Positions 36,896-48,970 are shown, numbered from the stretch's first letter. The stretch: 64,000 nt of DNA from Avena insularis (GCA_023614405.1 CM042694.1:88581285-88645284); one strand, 5' to 3'. Program-made: numbers and translations. Notes: generated by a model not told the origin, from the letters alone.

Positions 36896-36913
36896 TGGAG
36901 CCGTTGCCGGGGA
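36896..36913 (+). other. Primer binding site of element A
   Basis: TGGAGCCGTTGCCGGGGA differs by one base from the Athila-type site TGGCGCCGTTGCCGGGGA that is intact in element B. Confidence 0.85.
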
Positions 36914-37106
36914 GAGAAGGACATCTTCACAAGGGGAGTCCCTCATAACCAATCTCTTTACTTCGTTGTTTTTGTTTTTCTTAGTTTATTTTCTTGCTTT
37001 GTTTGCTTGTTTCTTTACCAAAAACACAAAAAAAAATAGTTTTACTAGTTTTGCTTTCTTTATTAAAAACACAAAAAAAAATTAGTTCCTATCTTAAGTT
37101 GCCATT

Positions 37107-37966
37107 ATGTCTAGCATTGCTCCAAACACTATGTCATCTGAGGAAATGATATTCACTTTTAAACAAGGAATTGAAGAGAGTTTCAAAGAAGCTTGGTCTA
37201 GAATCTCTGATCTACATGAAAAAACTGAACCTAAAATGACTCAAAGCTTGTTCCTTAGCAATTTTTACCTTGGAATTGCTCTATGCTATAGATATGCTTT
37301 GGATGCTGTTGTGGGAGGAGATTTCATCCAATGCAATCAGGATGTTGTTGTTAATGCCATAAAGAAGTTGGTCTTTACTTACAACTTGCCTAGCAAATCT
37401 GATTCTTCCTTTATAAACATATTTGCTAGATTGAACACTCTTGAGACCCGCACTACTAGTTTAAAGGATTGCTATAACACGCTTAGAGAGCATCATGATT
37501 ATGTTCCTATAAATTCTGAACCCTCAAAGTGGCTCCCCACAGTAAAGATTGTTATAAATAATGAAACTTTTCATGCTCGTTGTGATATCATGTCTGAGTT
37601 TTGTCTTATGCCCAAAGATATCTATGAATCTTTGAATCTTTGGGGGCTTTCTGAAGTAGGAGAAGAAATATTTCTTGCTAATAATGCCACAATATTACCC
37701 ATTGGAATAGCTGAAGGAGTGTTTATAAAGATCCTAGGGAAAATGGTTTCTACTGATTATCTTGTTATTGAATGTGCAAGAAAAGGACAAATTACACTTG
37801 GAAGATCCCTATTAAAGCTCCTTGGAGCAATAATAGATGTGGGAAAGGGCACCATGCACTTTGTTCCCCACCAAACAATCATATGTTCCCCAAGGTTAAG
37901 AATAAAACTAAGAGAGGTAAGGGCAAGAAATTTGGTTTTAATGCTTCTTCGTTGGAGAATACTTGA
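37107..37966 (+). CDS. Element A short gag plus protease-like ORF
   Basis: Residues 1-110 match the C-terminal half of Athila gag (FTFKQGIEESFKEAWSRISD, YRYALDAVVGGDF). The rest matches the Athila retropepsin fold: TVKIVINNETFHARCD, MPKDIYESLNL, TILPIGIAEGVFIKILGKM, GQITLGRSLLKLLGAIIDV. The catalytic D-T/S-G-A/S is replaced by CDIMSEF, so the domain should be inactive. A frameshift near 37858 diverts the frame to a stop at 37997; the family end, as in B, is NASSLENT with its stop at 37966. No RT or integrase follows. It probably acts, if at all, as a particle or RNA-binding protein in trans with an autonomous relative; this is inference. Confidence 0.7.
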
Positions 37967-39757
37967 TTCTTTTTCTTGCTTCTTATGCCTAATTTAAAGG
38001 CGTTAAAGAAAAGAACTTATTGGGAGATAATCCAAAAGTTTTAGATGAGTCTTGGAAGTTATTACCTCTGTAATAACCACTCCTTATCCTTTTTATTTGC
38101 TTTTTGTGCCAAGAGTAACCTCTAATGACAGAGAAGTAATGCTTGGGAAAGTTGATGTCCTGAAATAGATTTCTGTTCTTCACTATAAAAATTCGTGTAA
38201 AATCTCTGTACGTCTTTTTTAGGCGTGAACTTTTGTGCTTCTGCCCCAGGTTGTTATCTAACTTTCATTAGTTCAACACTTTTTTATTTGAGCAACAGAA
38301 GATCTTCGAAAAAAATCGTCTTTACCTGCTGGTCTGTTTTGACTGATTTCTGCCATTATTTGCATTTGCTTCTTGTTGGTTCCTTTTTGAGTTCTTTTGG
38401 GGATTTGAGCTTTTTGAGGGAAGTGCTACAGTAGTTTGTGTTTTAATGGAAGTTTTATTGCTGTTGAAACTGAACCAAAAGACTTATTATCTTGAGTGCA
38501 CTAATGTTGCTAATAAAGATTGTGTGAAGTTTTTTGTATGAAGGAAACATTTCAGGTGTATGGAAGGAATGAGTAATGAGATGAAGAATGGACTAAATCT
38601 CAAGCTTGGGGATGCCACCCGTGTCACTCCAAGAAATATCCAAGAAGTACAAGCGTCAAAGCTTGGGGATGCCCAAGGCATCCCCTTCTCCATCAATAAA
38701 AATCTCAGGTTTCTTCCAAACACTTCATTTTTATTGTTTCATCCATAGTTGTGCTGTTCTTGGAGCGTCTTCTTTTTCGATTTCATTTTGGTTTTTTGTT
38801 TGCTTGGTTTTCTTAGTTTGCTGAATAAATTGGTTGGACCCCCTCTTTCATACATTAGTTTTCAAATAGTTTGGTTTGGATTGGAAAAGAGTAGGAAAGT
38901 TCATGCTTAAGTGGTAAAGAGAGCTTGTTTTTTACTGTGACCTATGCTTTTCTAGGCCATGCTTGATATTGTTTTGGCTTTATGCTTAGTATTCTTTGTT
39001 GTAGCATGACATGTTATAAACAATTGAGATTGCTTAATGTGCCTTGGAAGAATCATGCGTTGTTTTAGCATATTAAAGCATAGTATTGTGGTATTGTCCT
39101 TCGATGTTGTATTTGGGTTGACTTGGCGCATGCTCACACCATGTTATGACTATCCAAAGTCACCATAGCCTTTATGATCCTTTAGTTTTCGACTTGTAAT
39201 ATCACTTTATGCTTTAATCAAATGTTGTTTTGTCGCTCTACATGATTATGGCCATTATTGCTCTCTTAGTTGGTCGCTCCTAGTCTTTTGCTAGCCTCTG
39301 TAATCAAGTATGAGTCCCACTCATGCATCCAACTCCTAAAACCAAGTTATTCCAAAGATTCCACCATACCTACCTATTATCAATTGCTATTCCAAGTATA
39401 TTCATGTTTTTATCTACCTTCCAAATTAAACTTGTTATGTGAAAATTAGTGATAAAAGCTCTCACGAACTTGATGGCACACTATGCTATGTTTTCTTTAT
39501 GTGAAACAAACAAACGTCTTGCAAAGCATTGTTATTCATGAATCTTTTGTTTATGCCTTTTCATGTTGCAACATAGTTGCTATGTTTTATTGCTAGAACT
39601 TTATCTTTCATGCTATGTTGAAGTACTATGATCCCAACTATCAATGTTTTACAAATACTTTGATCAAGTTTATGATGGTGCATGTCACCTCAAAAATTAT
39701 TCTTTCTTTTTATCACTTACCTACTCGAGGACGAGCATGAGTTAAGCTTGGGGATGT
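37967..39757 (+). other. Element A 3' non-coding region with polypurine-like copies
   Basis: AAGCTTGGGGATG occurs at about 38603, 38660 and 39744; the last, next to CTCGAGGACGAGCATGAGTT, is the polypurine tract proper. The middle pair is separated by about 57 bp. There is no ORF otherwise. Compared with B, this region lacks about 0.9 kb. Confidence 0.75.
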
Positions 39758-41351
39758 TGATACGTTGCTAACGTATCCATAATTTTTGATGTTCCATGCT
39801 TGGTTTTTATCTACTTTCTTATGTTTTATTCCAACTTTGGAGTATTTTCATACACTTTCTTGGACTAACCTATTAACAAGATGCCACGGTGCTAGCTGCC
39901 TGTTTTCTGCTGTTTTTGGTTCCAGGAAAGTCAGAAAATGAATATTCTCGGAATTCGACGGGACAAAAGCCAAAGTCAGTTTTTCACCGAGGGGGACACG
40001 GAGCGAGAATACGAGACGGAGAGGGGCCAGGGGGCCGCCACACCACCTGGCCGCGTGGCCAAGCCTGGCCCACGCCAGGGGGTGGTCTGGCCGCCCCAGG
40101 CACCCCCTTGGCCTCCCCTTTCGCCTATAAGATGCCTCCGATACAAAAACCCTAAGTACCCGATCAAAATTCCACAAAAGAGTCTATAGCCGCCGTCATC
40201 TCTGTCCCTAGATTGGGAGGTATCTAAAGCTCTTCCCAACACCCTGTCGGAGAGGAGAATTCACCCTGGAGGCCTTCTTCATCACCATGCAAGCCTCCGG
40301 TGTGATGCATGAGTAGTTCATCCTTGGACTACGGGTCCATGTAGTAGCTAGATGGCTGGTTCTTCTCCTTTGTGATATCATATTTAGATCTTGTGAGCTT
40401 CGTTCATGATCAAGGAAATCTATTTGTAATCCTACATGTTGTGTTTGCGGGGATTCGATGGATATTGAGATGCTATTTCAGATTGATTATTGATTCTATC
40501 ATGTCTTTGTTATTTGTGATCTTGCATGCTTTCCGTTGTTAGTAGCTATCTTGGCCAAGTAGATGCTAGCAACTCCAAGAGTTAGTATTTATGCTCGATA
40601 GTGGGTTCATGCCTCTAGTAATCTATGGAAGTGACAGAAATCTCTAAGGTACTAGATGTGTTGTTGCTACTAGGGTGAAAACAATAATCATTTGTTCATA
40701 GAACAATCGTATTGTTTACTTTATACGCAATGTGTAATGCAATTATCTATTGCTTGCAACTTAATACTGGAGGGGGGTCGGATGATAACCTGAAGGTGGA
40801 TTATTAGTCATAGATACAGTTGGATTACGGTCTATGTATAATGTTGTAATGCCCAATCGAATCTCAAAGGAGTCAAGATGATTAGTATATGCATGTATGC
40901 TTTCTCGATGTTTGTCAATTGCCCCGCTGTAATTTGTTCACCCAACATGTTATCTATCTTAAGGAGAGCCACCACTAGTGAACTATGGACCCCGGTCCTT
41001 TCTTTTACAATCAATCTACAACTGTTTATTGTTTTCTGTTTACTTTCTGTAAGCTTTTACTTTCTTCCACTCGATATGTTTAATCCTTTGTTTTCAGCAA
41101 AACCGGTGACATTGACAACCTCATCGCAAGTTGGGGGCAAAGTTCTATGGTTGTGTTGTGCAGGTTTCCATGTCATTGTTGGCACCGGTAGTGCGCCCTG
41201 CCAAAGTATAGCTAGCAACACATTGGATGTGTTTCCTTTCTCCTACTGGTTCGATAACCTTGGTTTCATAACTGATGGAAAACTTGATGATGTGCTCATC
41301 ATACCTTCCTCTTGGGGTTCCCCAACGAGCTCGATATATTTTGGGCCATCA
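39758..41351 (+). repeat. 3' LTR of element A
   Basis: It starts TGATACGTTGCTAACGTATC right after the polypurine tract and ends GGGCCATCA, followed by the CGCGT duplication. It aligns with the 5' LTR with scattered substitutions and small indels. Confidence 0.92.
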
Positions 41352-41775
41352 CGCGTAAGGCATTAACATCATTGTTTGGGAAATTAAAACATGCACACCA
41401 TTCATCTAGTGTTAAAGTGTAGTTGTTGTTCATAAGTTGGAAAGAAATCGTGTCCTCTCCTTGCCATAGTTTAACAGTGCTTTGCAACAAACTTAGGAAT
41501 TCAATGGTTAACCGGTGATAAGTAGGCATATCATTGTACACAAAGTTTTGCAGGCCAGCTCTATTGCAAAGTAAATTGAAGTCATCAGAAATACCGAGTT
41601 GGTTCAATATAATGGGGCAAGCCCACTTGGTGGCCTTCACTTCGCAGTTCTTGATCTTGTTGAAGCGATCGCGTTGGAGCTCATTCTTGAACCGTATCCC
41701 CATGCGTTCCTGAATGACAACCCAAGAAGCGCTAGCGGCGGCACCAGCACGAGTTTGCCTCCTTGTGTTCATCAT
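41352..41775 (-). pseudogene. Element C post-pol ORF, N-terminal part
   Basis: ATG ATG at 41775 follows TTGTTTTAG directly, so translation starts at a splice acceptor. The sequence begins MNTRRQTRAGAAASAS, then GIRFKNELQRDRFNKI, VKATKWACPIILNQLG and LDEWCACFNFPNNDVNALR, where element A interrupts. The segment is intact up to the insertion. It resembles the Athila ORF found after pol in plants; its role is unknown. The remainder is at 35310-34498. Confidence 0.7.
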
Positions 41776-41996
41776 CTAAAACAATAGAGGAAGACAAAAT
41801 AAAACTTTTTGATCCAACAATAATAAGTATAACATATTCCTCATCATAGCACACTAAAGAATCCTCTCAAAAATAATAATCTAGGAAAGAGAATCATGGC
41901 AATTAGTTCATAGTAGGTCTCACCCTAGATTTATAATGACAATAGATCGAAAATGAATTTGCAAAAAGTAATTAGAGGATCGGAGGAGAAACATAC
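41776..41996 (-). other. Leader intron of the element C ORF
   Basis: The minus strand has donor CG/GTATGT (41997/41996) and acceptor TATTGTTTTAG (41776), immediately before the ATG, with an AT-rich 221-nt body. Upstream is a pyrimidine-rich leader at 49075-48971, displaced by element B. This implies a spliced subgenomic RNA or a separate transcript. Confidence 0.55.
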
Positions 41997-42010
41997 CGTA
42001 GATCACTTAT

Positions 42011-43608
42011 TGATGGCTCAGTGTTGATGTAGAGCTCGTTGGGGAACCCCAAGAGGAAGGTATGATGAGCACAGCAGCAAGTTTCCCTCAGTTATGAAAC
42101 CAAGGTTTAATCGAACCAGTAGGAGCAACGAAACACCCCAAAGGTGTTACTAGCTGAGCTTTGGCAGGGCGCACTACCGGTGCTAGTAGCAACGTGGAGA
42201 CCTGCACAACACAACCACAGAAATTTGTCCCCAACTTGCGATGAGGTTGTCAATCTAACCGGTTTTGCTGAAAACAAAGGATTAAACGTATCGAATGGAA
42301 GGAAGTAATAGTTTGTAGAAAGTAAACACAAAGTAGTAAACAGTTTGTAGATTGAATGTAAAAGAAAGGACCGGGGTCCATAGTTCACTAGAGGTGCCTC
42401 TCCTTAAGATAGATAACATGCTGGGTGAAAAAATTACAGTGGGGCAATTGACAAACACCGAGAAAGCAATACATGCATATACTAATCATCTTGACTCCTT
42501 TGGAACTTGATTGGGCATTACAACATTATACATAGACCGCCATCCAACTGCATCTATGACTAATAATCCACCTTCAGATTATCATCTGAATCCCCTCCAG
42601 TATTAAGTTGCAAGCAACAGATTATTGCTTTACGAATTGCGAGTAATGTAAACAATATGATTGTTCTATGAACAAAGGATTGTTGTTTTCTCCCTAGTAG
42701 CAACAACACATCTAGTACCTTAGAGATTTCTGTCACTTCCCCAGATTACCAGAGGCATGAACCCACTATCAAGCATAAATACTAACTCTTGGAGTTGCTA
42801 GCATGTACTTGGCCAAGATAGCTACTAACAATGGAAAGCATGCAAGATCACAAATAACAAAGACATGATAGAATCAATAATCAATCGGAAATAGCATCTC
42901 AATATCCATTGGATCCCCGCAAACACAACATGCAGAATTACAAATAGATGATCTTGATCATGAACGGAGCTCACAAGATCTAGACATGAAAGCACAAAGG
43001 AGGAGAACTAGCCATCTAGCTACTACATGGACCCGTAGTCCAGAGATGAACTACTCACGCATCACACCGGAGGCTTGCATGATGATGAAGAAGGCCTCCA
43101 GGGTGAATTCCCCTCTCTGGCAGGGTGCCGAGAAGAGCTTCAGATCCCTCCCGATCTAGGGTCAGAGACGACCGCGGCTATAGACTCTTTCGTGGATTTT
43201 TGATCGGGTACTTAGGGTTTTCGTCCCGAGGGCAATATATAGGCGGAAGGAGAGGTCGAGGGGGTGCTGGGGTCGGCTAGACCACCCCCTGGTGCGGGCC
43301 AGGCCTGGCCGCACAGCTAGGTGGTGTGGCCGGCACCCAGCCCTTCTCCGTCTCGTATTCTGGCATCTGATGTCTTCCGGAAAAATAGGCACTTTGGCTT
43401 TTGTCCCGTCCAATTCCGAGAATATTCATTTTCTGACTTTCTTGGAACCAAAAACAGCAGAAAACAGGCAGCTGACACTGTGGCGCTTGTTAATAGGTTA
43501 GTCCAAGAAATCATATGAAAAGTACTCCAAAGTGTGGACAAAACACAAGAAAGTAGATAAAACCAAGCATGGAACATAAAAAATTATAGATACATTTGCA
43601 ATGTATCA
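42011..43608 (-). repeat. 3' LTR of element B
   Basis: The plus strand starts TGATGGCTCAGTG and ends TTTGCAATGTATCA, next to ACATCCCCAAGCTT, the complement of the polypurine tract. Confidence 0.92.
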
Positions 43609-46315
43609 ACATCCCCAAGCTTAACTTCTGCTCGTCCTTGAGTAGGTAAGTGATAAAAAGAAAGAATGATTTTTGAGGTGACATGCACCATCAAAGACTT
43701 GATCAAAGTATTTGTAAAACATTCAAAGCTGAGATCATAGTACTTCAATCATAACATGAAAGACAAAGTTCTAGCAATAAGACAAAGAAACTATGATGCA
43801 ACATGAAAAGGCACAAACAAAAGATTCATGAATAACCATGCTTTGCAAGACGTTTGTTTGTTTCACATAAAGAAAACATAGCATAATAGTATTCAGCTTG
43901 TCCCTCATAGAGTAGCAAATATAAATGCATAGGACACCTTCAAAGTTCATAAGAGTGACTAGATACAAGTAGTTTAAAACAAGCAATATCAAGTTATGCA
44001 TCAATCAACAAGTCTTGGGACAATGCACATAGAACTAAGAATGGACAATATGCTCTCAAAGTAGGTGCATAAAGGTAGAAGGTGGAGACTCAATATAATG
44101 GTGGAAGAAAGGCCTTCATAGAAGGAAGTAGGGATTCAAGTCTCATAAAAATCTTCCAAAAATTATGGTACTTGTAGCTTTCAGCTCTCATTGCCCCTAT
44201 CATAAGCATCTTGAAGGTGATTAAGGTTAAAGTGACACAACTAAGAGGATATGCTTGACAAGTTATAAACCGAAATCTCATGCCCCTTACTTACGAAGAC
44301 CGAACATCATGCCACTCAACTTTAGTCACGAGTAAGCTCTTGTCATTGTAAGTACATATGTATCATAAAGAACCGCCAATGGGGTACCCTTTGCACATGA
44401 TACAGGAGCTATCCCATAATCAAAATGACAAGGCAAGCAGACAATGAGCATCTCAGCGATCGTTTTATTTGCTATTTGCATAGGTTTTTATTGAGGATGC
44501 TTCACAGAGTGCTCATTATATTGATGCTGCAAGTTTCCACCATGATTAGGCATGGCTTAGGCTAGCGGCCTAGGCGTTTCTCTAACACACATACAAACTC
44601 CATGATCTTACAAGTTCCACTTCTATTTTACACCGCCGGGATCCATAAGCAAAAGAACATGATATCAACGGGGTACAAAGTACAAGTGCAATGCTGAAAG
44701 CGTTCCCCATGATACATGGTTCTGCTAATTTCAACTTATAAAGCGCAAGCATATACGCAACAAAGAAGGACCCAATGGTTCAAGTTTATTAGATGCAAAA
44801 AAAAGTAAAGTGTGGCATTAAGTTCGTGAGAGCTTTAATCACTAGTTTTCTCATAACAAGTTTAATTTGGAAGATAAACAAAAGCATGAATATACTTGGA
44901 ATGGCATATGCTAATAGGTAGGTATGGTGGACTCTTTGGAATAACTTGGTTTAGGGAGTTGGATGCATGAGTGGAACTCATACTTGGTTGTGGAGGCTAG
45001 CAAAAGACTGGGAGCGACAAACTAAAAGAGCAATAATGGCCATAATCATGCAGAGCGACAAAACATCATTGATCAAAGCTTAAAGTGATACTACAAGTTG
45101 AAAACTAAAGGATCATAAAGGCTTATGGTGACTTGAGATAGTCATAACATGGTGTGAGCATGCGCCAAGTCAACCCAAATAAAGCATCAAAGGAGAATAC
45201 CACTATACTATGCTTTAATATGCTAAAACAACGCATGATTCATCCAAGGCACATTAAGCAATCTCAATTGTTTATAACAAGTCATGCTACAGCAAAGAAT
45301 ACTAAGCATAAAGCCAAAACAATATCAAGCATGGCATGAAAAAGCATAGGCCATAGTCAAAAACAAGCTCTCTTTAACACTTAAGCATGAACTTTCCTAC
45401 TCTTTTCCAATCCAAACAAAACTATTTGAAAACTAATGTATGAAAGAGGGGGTCCAACCAATTTATTCAGCAAACTAATAAAACCAAGCAAACAAAAACC
45501 AAAACGAAATTGAAAAAGACGCTCCAAGAACAACACAACTGTGCATGAAACAATAAAAATGAAGCGATTGGAAGAAACCTAGGATTTTTATTGATGAAGA
45601 GGGGGATGCCTTGGGCATCCCCAAGCTTTGACGCTTGTACTTCTTGGATATTTCTTAGGGTGACACGCGTGTCATCCCCAAGCTTGAGCTTTAGTCCATC
45701 CTTCATCTCATTACTCATTCCTTCCATACACCTGGAATTTTTCCTTCATACAAAACTTCACATAATCTTTATTAGCAACATTAGTGCACTCAAGATAATA
45801 GGTCTTAAGGTTCAGTTACAACACCAATAAACTTCCATTAGAACACTAGCTACTGAAGCACTTTACTCAAAAAGCTCAATTCCCCAAAAGAACTCCAAAA
45901 GGAACCAACAAGAAGCAAATGCAGAAAATGGCAGAAATCTGTCAAAACAGACCAGCAGGTAAAGACGAATTTTTTCGGAGACCTTCTGTTGCTCAAATCA
46001 AGAAGTGTTGAACTAACGAAAGTTAGATAACAACATGGGGCAGAAGCAAAAAAATTTACGCCTCAAAAGGACGTTCACAGATTTTACATGAATTTTTACG
46101 GTGAAGCACAGAAATCTGTTTTAGGACAACAACTTTCCCAATCATTACTTCTCTCTCATTAGAGGTTACTCTTAGCACAAAAAGCAAATAAAAATGATAA
46201 GGAGCGGTTATTACTGAAGTAATAACTTCCAAGACTCATCTAAAACTTTTGGGTTATCTCTCAATAAGTACTTTTCTTTAACGCCTTTAAGTTATGCATA
46301 AGAAGCAAGAAAGAA
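43609..46315 (-). other. Element B 3' non-coding region
   Basis: It carries the same polypurine-like copies as A, at about 43610 (tract proper), 45616 and 45675, all read on the minus strand as AAGCTTGGGGATG. The segment 43885-44800 has no counterpart in A. There is no accepted ORF. Confidence 0.7.
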
Positions 46316-47176
46316 TCAAGTGTTCTCAAATGAACAAGCATTAAAACCAAATGTCTTGCCCTTACCTCTCTTGCTTTTATTCTTAACCTTGGGGAAAATA
46401 TGATTGTTTTGTGGAGAAAAAAGGTGCATGGTCCCCTTTCGCACATCTATTATCGCTCCAAGGAGTTCTAATAGGGACCTTCCAAGTGTAATTTGTCCTT
46501 TTCCTGCACATTCAATAACAAGATAATCAGTAGAAATCATTTTCCCAAGGATCTTTGTAAACACTCCTTCAGCTATTCCAATAGGTAATATGGTAGCATT
46601 ATTAGCAAGAGATATTTCTTTTCCTCCTTCAGTAAGCCCCCAAAGATTCAAAGGTTCATAAATATCTTTGGACATAAGACAAAATTCAAACATGATATCA
46701 CAGCGGGCTTGAAAAGTTTCAGTATTTATATCAACCTTTACTGTGGGGAACCACTTTGATGGTTCAGAATTTATTGGAACATGATTATCATGCTGCCTAA
46801 GAGTATTATAGCAATCTTTTAAGCTAGTAGTGCTAGTCTCAAGAGTGTTTAATCTAGCAAATATTCTTGCGAAAGAAATATCAGTTTGGCTACGCAAGTT
46901 GTAATTAAGGATCAATTTCTTTATAGCATGAATAGCATCATCCTCATTACATTGGAGGAAATCTCCTCCCACAATAGCATCTAAAGCATATCTATAGCAA
47001 AGAGCAATTCCAAGGTAAAAACTGCTAAGGAACAAGCTTTGAGTCATTTTAGGCTCAGTTTTTTCATGTAGATCAGAGATTCTAGACCAAGCTTCCTTGA
47101 AGCTTTCCTCAATTCCTTGTTTAAAAGTGAAAATCATTTCCTCGGGTGACATAATGACTGGAGCAAGGCTAAACAT
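46316..47176 (-). CDS. Element B short gag plus protease-like ORF (286 codons, intact)
   Basis: It is open from ATG 47176 to a stop at 46316, ending NACSFENT. It has the same domain order as the ORF of A: gag C-terminal half (FTFKQGIEESFKEAWSRISD, ALCYRYALDAIVGGDF), then a retropepsin-like domain (VDINTETFQARCD, GIAEGVFTKILGKM, GQITLGRSLLELLGAIIDV). The catalytic motif reads CDIMFEF, so it lacks the Gly of D-T/S-G. A and B end at the same residue, so the short form is a family feature and not a private truncation. Lys-rich C-terminus (KVKNKSKRGKGKTFG). The likely role is gag supply or RNA binding; inference. Confidence 0.75.
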   Translation of the reverse strand: MFSLAPVIMSPEEMIFTFKQGIEESFKEAWSRISDLHEKTEPKMTQSLFLSSFYLGIALCYRYALDAIVGGDFLQCNEDDAIHAIKKLILNYNLRSQTDISFARIFARLNTLETSTTSLKDCYNTLRQHDNHVPINSEPSKWFPTVKVDINTETFQARCDIMFEFCLMSKDIYEPLNLWGLTEGGKEISLANNATILPIGIAEGVFTKILGKMISTDYLVIECAGKGQITLGRSLLELLGAIIDVRKGTMHLFSPQNNHIFPKVKNKSKRGKGKTFGFNACSFENT

Positions 47177-47364
47177 AATGGCAACTTAAGGTAGGAACTA
47201 AATTTTTTTGTGTTTTCACTAAAAAAAGGAAACTTGTAAAACTAAATTTTTGTGTGTTTTTGTTAAAGAAACAAGCAAACAAAGCAAAAGAAACTAAGAA
47301 AAACAAAAATAACAAAGTAAAGAGATTGGTTATGAGGGACTCCCCTTGTGAAGATGTCCTTGAC

Positions 47365-47382
47365 TCCCCGGCAACGGCGCCA
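47365..47382 (-). other. Primer binding site of element B
   Basis: The minus strand reads TGGCGCCGTTGCCGGGGA, the Athila-type site complementary to a tRNA-Asp 3' end, 10 bp after the 5' LTR. Confidence 0.92.
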
Positions 47383-47392
47383 GAAAAGTGCT

Positions 47393-48965
47393 TGATGGCT
47401 TAATGTTGATATAGAGCTCGTTGGGAAACCCCAAGAGGAAGGTATGATGAGCACAGCAACAAGTTTCCCTCAGTTATGAAACCAAGGTTTAATCGAACCA
47501 GTAGGAGAAAGGAAACACCCCAAAGGTGTTGCTAGCTGAGCCTTGGCAGGGCGCACTACCGGTGCTAGTAGCAACGTGGAGACCTGCACAACACAACTAC
47601 AGAACTTTGTCCCCAACTTGCGATGAGGTTGTCAATCTCACCGGTTTTGCTGAAAATAAAGGATTAAACATATCGAATGGAAGAAAGTAATAGTTTGTAG
47701 AAAGTAAACACAAAGCAGTAAACAGTTTGTAGATTGAATGTAAAAGAAAGGACCGGGGTCCATAGTTCACTAGAGGTGGCTCTCCTTAAGATAAATAACA
47801 TGCTGGGTGAACAAATTACAGCGGGGCAATTGACAAACACCGAGAAAGCAATACATGCATATACTAATCATCTTGACTCCTTTGGAACTTGATTGGGCAT
47901 TACAACATTATACATAGACCGCCATCCAACTGCATCTATGACTAATAATCCACCTTCAGGTTACCATCCGAATCCCCTCCAGTATTAAGTTGCAAGCAAT
48001 AGATTATTGCTTTACGAATTGCATGTAATGTAAACAATACGATTGTTCTATGAACAAAGGATTGTTGTTTTCTCCCTAGTAGCAACAACACATCTAGTAC
48101 CTTAGAGATTTCTGTCACTTCCCCAGATTACCAGAGGCATGAACTCACTATCGAGCATAAATACTAACTCTTGGAGTTGCTAGCATCTACTTGGCCAAGA
48201 TATCTACTAACAACGGAAAGCATGCAAGATCACAAATAACAAAGACATGATAGAATCAATAATCAATCTGAAATAGCATCTCAATATCCATCGGATCCCC
48301 GCAAACACAACATGCAGAATTACAAATAGATTATCTTGATCATGAACAGAGCTCACAAGATCTAGACATGAAAGCACAAAGGAGGAGAACCAGCCATCTA
48401 GCTACTACATGGACCCGTAGTCCAGAGATGAACTACTCACGCATCACACCGAAGGCTTGCATGATGATGAAGAAGGCCTCGGTGAATTCCTCTCCGTGAG
48501 TGCCGGGAAGAGCTTCAAATCCCTTCCGATCTAGGGACAGAGACGACGGCGGCTATAGACTCTTTCGTGGATTTTTGATCGGGTACTTAGGGTTTTCGTC
48601 CCGAGGGTAATATATAGGCAGAAGGAGAGGCCGAGGGGGTGCTGAGGTCGGCCAGACCACCCCCTGGCACGGGCCAGGTGGTGTGGCCGGCCCCCAGCCC
48701 TTCTCCGTCTCGTATTCTGGCATCTGATGTCTTCCGGAAAAATAGGCACTTTGGCTTTTGTCCCATCCAATTCCGAGAATATTCATTTTCTAACTTTCCT
48801 GGAACCAAAAACTGCAGAAAATAGGCAGCTGGCACTATGGCTCTTGTTAATAGGTTAGCCCAACAAATCATATGAAAAGTACTCCAAAGTGTGGACAAAA
48901 CACAAGAAAGTAGATAAAACCAAGCATGGAACATCAAAAATTATAGATATATTTGTAATGTATCA
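47393..48965 (-). repeat. 5' LTR of element B
   Basis: The plus strand starts TGATGGCTTAATG and ends TTTGTAATGTATCA, followed by CTTAT. It is homologous to 42011-43608 with a few small deletions, for example in the CTCGGTGAATTCC region near 48478. Confidence 0.92.
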
Positions 48966-48970
48966 CTTAT

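Larger units (their letters stand above)
35311..41351 (+). mobile_element. Element A: non-autonomous Athila-type element, full length
   Basis: LTRs of 1574 and 1594 bp flank a 2.9-kb interior with a tRNA-Asp-type primer site, one short gag-protease-like ORF and a polypurine tract. The flanks CGTGT (35306-35310) and CGCGT (41352-41356) form a target duplication with one C/T difference at a CpG. It sits inside the ORF of element C in the opposite orientation to element B. Confidence 0.9.
42011..48965 (-). mobile_element. Element B: non-autonomous Athila-type element, full length, TSD CTTAT
   Basis: It is the same family as A but in the opposite orientation. LTRs are 42011-43608 and 47393-48965, the primer site is intact, and one gag-protease-like ORF is present. 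Perfect duplications CTTAT lie at 42006-42010 and 48966-48970. The interior is 3784 bp against 2873 bp in A, because 43885-44800 is absent from A. It is inserted in the leader of the element C ORF. Confidence 0.94.

Noticed and set aside
34498..41775. Envelope protein assignment for the element C ORF
   Set aside because: The position fits, but no signal peptide, clear transmembrane segment or cleavage-site pattern is visible.
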